DNA of 50,735 nucleotides from JAXMHQ01 sp046346665 (lineage in GTDB: Bacteria; Verrucomicrobiota; Verrucomicrobiia; Limisphaerales; JAXMHQ01). Positions 48,443 to 50,735 of the stretch are shown one piece after another. A program made the position numbers and the translations under genes. The DNA is taken from contig JAXMHQ010000034.1 in assembly GCA_046346665.1 (NCBI GenBank), positions 1-50,735 on the forward strand, read 5' to 3'. The notes beneath the pieces were generated by a model that was not told where the DNA came from, did no database searches, and saw nothing but the letters and a program-made list of their open reading frames with translations. How positions within the stretch are numbered: position 1 is the stretch's first letter; every line of letters begins with the position of its first letter.

Positions 48443-50735
48443 ATGAACGTTTTCTCACTTGCACGAGCCCGCATTATCAGCGGGGTCGCCCTGCTGTTTG
48501 CGTCCCGGGTTCTGGCGGCTGATTCGCCGAGGATGGTGGAGGCATTGGACGACGATTGGCGGTTTCAGACCGGCGCGCCCACCAATGCGATTGCGCCCCA
48601 TTACGATGACAGTTCGTGGCGCCGGGTGGATGTGCCGCATGATTACGTGGTGGAGGGAACTTTTGAGCGGACCAATCGTTTTCCGGAAGCCGACCAGGGT
48701 CGCGGCGGATGGTATTGGCTGCATGGCTATCTCCCGGTGCAGCCTGCGACCTATCGCAAGGCGATTGAGATTCCCGCCGGCGCAAAAGGCAAACGGCTGT
48801 GGCTCGAGTTTGACGGCGTGTTCAGCAACAGTCATTACTGGCTCAACGGAAAGGAAGTGGGCAGCCAATACAGCGGCTACACACGTTCCAGGTTCGACAT
48901 CACGGACGCGGCGGACTGCGGCGGCACAAACATCCTGGTGGTGCAGGTGGATCCGCGCTACGACGGCTGGTGGTATGAAGGCGGGGGCATTTACCGGCAT
49001 GTGCGCCTGGTGACCGTGGACCCGGTTCACATCGCGCCCGACGGTGTGTTTGTGACGTCCGCCGTGGCCGATCCCGGTGACGGCGTCAGGGCGGACGCGA
49101 TTGTCTCGGCGGGCATTGAAGTGACGAACTCGGGATCCGCGACGGTTTCGGGAATTGTTTTGAGCGAAATCCTGAACGCGGAAGGCCGCGTCGTCGCTTC
49201 GGCTTCGTCTTCACAGGAACTGTCGCCCCACGGCCATGCGACCGTTCCGCATCGGATTCCGCTGGCGCAGGCCGATCTTTGGTCGGTGGAACGCCCGCGT
49301 TTGTACCAGTTGCGCAGCACCGTCCGGGTCGGGGGCAAAGTGACGGACCAACTGAGAACGACATTTGGCGTGCGCCAGGCGCGTTTCGATGCCGATCGCG
49401 GATTTTTTCTGAACGGCAGGAAGCTCAAACTGAAGGGGGTCAACATGCACGAAGACCACGCCGGGGTTGGCGTGGCGATGCCGGATCAACTGTTCACGTG
49501 GCGGCTGGAGCGGCTGAAGGAGATGGGCTGCAACGCCATTCGGTTCTCGCACAACCCGGTGGAGCCGTTCCTCCTCGACGAATGCGATCGCCTCGGCTTC
49601 GTTGTCATCGCCGAGAACCGCCATTTTGGCGACACCTACGCGGATCAATCGCCGAAGGAGACTCCCGCGGTGGAGCATCGCGATCTCACGTCCCTGGTGA
49701 TGCGCGATCGCAATCATCCGAGCATCATTCTCTGGTCGCTGTGCAACGAACAGTGGATTCAAGGCACGCCCGAGGCCGCTGCGATGGGGCGGGCGATGCG
49801 GGAGCGTGTTCATGAACTCGACCCGACCCGGCCCGTGACCGCGGCGTTGAACGGCGGTTTTGACAAGGCGGAGGGATTGGCGGGAGTGCTCGATGTCGTG
49901 GGGATCAACTACAATCCGGGGGTTTACGACGGCGTTCACGCGTTGCGTCCGACGAATGCGATTGTCGCCACGGAAATCGCCAGCGAAGTGGGCACGCGCG
50001 GCGTTTACGCGACGGAACGGTGGGAGGGTTACCAGGGGGATCGCGAACGCGGTTACATTGCGGCTTACAGCACCACCGCCGGGCCCGGCGGCCAAACGGT
50101 GGAGAACGCGTGGCCGCCCATCGCGACAAACGATTTCATGGCGGGCGGGTTTGTCTGGGCGGGATTCGATTACAAAGGCGAGCCGCGGCCGTTCGAGTGG
50201 CCTTGCATTAATTCGCACTACGGATTCCTGGATATCTGCGGCTTTCCCAAAGACAGCTATTATTACTACAAAGCCTGGTGGACATCGGATCCCGTGTTGC
50301 ATTTGTTTCCGCACTGGAACTGGCCGGGCATGGAAGGCCGGGACATCTCCGTCTGGGTTCACAGCAACTGCGAGGAAGTGGAATTGTTTCTGAACGGCGT
50401 GTCGCTGGGCAAAAAAACGACGCAACCCCTCCGGCATCTCGAATGGAATGTGAAATATGCGCCGGGCACCCTCGTCGCCAGGGGCAACTTTAAAGGCAAA
50501 ATCATGGAGGCAGTCCAGGAAACCACGGGCGCGCCGGCCGGCATCCGGCTGACGGCGGATCGCACCACGCTCGCCGGCGGCAAATCAGGCATCGCCCTCG
50601 TGACCGTTGAGGTGGTGGACGCAAAAGGCCGGCTCGTGCCGGTCGCCGGCAATCGCATTCATTTCAAAATCGAAGGCGATGGAAAGATCATCGGCGTGGG
50701 GAACGGGGATCCGAGCAGCCACGAAGCCGACAAAG
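48443..50735 (+). CDS. GH2 beta-galactosidase-like enzyme, 3' partial
   Basis: At least 764 residues; the frame is open at the right edge. ATG 48443 starts a signal peptide (MNVFSLARARIISGVALLFA...RVLA). Sugar-binding domain: LDDDWRFQTGAPTN, WYEGGGIYRHVRLV, FDGVFSNSHYWLNGKEVG. Ig-like middle about 200-300. The TIM barrel has KLKLKGVNMHEDHAGVG, NAIRFSHNPVEPFLLDECDR, and the acid/base Glu in SLCNEQW. The nucleophile is probably the Glu in IVATEIASEVGTRGVYA. FVWAGFDYKGEP and a following domain resemble DUF4982-type GH2 enzymes. Secreted beta-galactosidase or related exoglycosidase (substrate inferred). Confidence 0.93.
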   Translation, partial: MNVFSLARARIISGVALLFASRVLAADSPRMVEALDDDWRFQTGAPTNAIAPHYDDSSWRRVDVPHDYVVEGTFERTNRFPEADQGRGGWYWLHGYLPVQPATYRKAIEIPAGAKGKRLWLEFDGVFSNSHYWLNGKEVGSQYSGYTRSRFDITDAADCGGTNILVVQVDPRYDGWWYEGGGIYRHVRLVTVDPVHIAPDGVFVTSAVADPGDGVRADAIVSAGIEVTNSGSATVSGIVLSEILNAEGRVVASASSSQELSPHGHATVPHRIPLAQADLWSVERPRLYQLRSTVRVGGKVTDQLRTTFGVRQARFDADRGFFLNGRKLKLKGVNMHEDHAGVGVAMPDQLFTWRLERLKEMGCNAIRFSHNPVEPFLLDECDRLGFVVIAENRHFGDTYADQSPKETPAVEHRDLTSLVMRDRNHPSIILWSLCNEQWIQGTPEAAAMGRAMRERVHELDPTRPVTAALNGGFDKAEGLAGVLDVVGINYNPGVYDGVHALRPTNAIVATEIASEVGTRGVYATERWEGYQGDRERGYIAAYSTTAGPGGQTVENAWPPIATNDFMAGGFVWAGFDYKGEPRPFEWPCINSHYGFLDICGFPKDSYYYYKAWWTSDPVLHLFPHWNWPGMEGRDISVWVHSNCEEVELFLNGVSLGKKTTQPLRHLEWNVKYAPGTLVARGNFKGKIMEAVQETTGAPAGIRLTADRTTLAGGKSGIALVTVEVVDAKGRLVPVAGNRIHFKIEGDGKIIGVGNGDPSSHEADK

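Overview
The window looks like a piece of a high-GC Verrucomicrobiota chromosome, perhaps of the Limisphaerales/Pedosphaera type (inference from gene content only). The evidence is: large secreted proteins ending in a calcium-loop-like DxDGxGxxN module and a terminal FYR motif, PEP-CTERM sorting tails, DUF1559-style pseudopilins with an H-x9-DG ending, LamG, GH2 and GH3 proteins, and gene-poor stretches built from short interspersed repeats. There are no rRNA or tRNA genes, CRISPR arrays or transposase genes.

Layout. 1-6.6 kb: the end of a choice-of-anchor Q surface protein, a DUF1398 protein, a thioredoxin-fold protein and a LamG protein, separated by arrays of a 190-200 bp repeat. 6.6-9.4 kb: gene-poor DNA with palindromic elements, an attenuator-like RNA structure, two small basic ORFs, a clear terminator and a second repeat array. 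9.4-13.2 kb: a PEP mutase/isocitrate lyase family enzyme, a LamG/Ig surface protein, and an orphan acyl carrier protein divergent from a LysR-like regulator. 13.4-17.4 kb: a compact restriction-modification-like cassette. It has a C5 cytosine methyltransferase on the plus strand, convergent and overlapping with a three-gene minus-strand operon of HNH nuclease, ParB-like protein and an unrecognised possible nuclease. 18.4-26.9 kb: a fibronectin III protein, a divergent MFS/LysR pair, and a run of small envelope genes (membrane protein, free-standing SecD P1-head domain, pseudopilin, lipoprotein, two small membrane proteins). 26.9-28.9 kb: a 281-bp MITE-like element, two gene relics, a PEP-CTERM protein and a palindromic repeat element. 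28.9-34.5 kb: a giant secreted GH3 protein and a DUF4410 lipoprotein.

34.5-45.2 kb is the most coherent unit, and I read it as a metal-homeostasis island. A minus-strand operon encodes ABC ATPase, ABC-2 permease, a TPR-like protein and a Fur-family regulator, with 4-bp ATGA overlaps at two of its junctions. A divergent gene encodes a protein that is about one quarter histidine. A second minus-strand operon encodes a small His-rich membrane protein, a pseudopilin, three choice-of-anchor M proteins and a membrane protein fused to a spermidine-synthase-like domain. Both operon promoters carry the same 18-nt site with a 6-1-6 palindrome at its core. The two copies differ at two positions that are exactly paired, so the dyad is preserved. 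This suggests a single Fur-family regulon over both operons.

45.8-50.7 kb: an FAD monooxygenase, a Blc-type lipocalin, SlyX, and the start of a GH2 glycosidase that runs off the window. Overall the window mixes polymer degradation and cell-surface display, metal acquisition, one defence-like cassette, and an unusual density of MITE-like and tandem repeats. In two places a repeat edge supplies the stop codon of the preceding gene.
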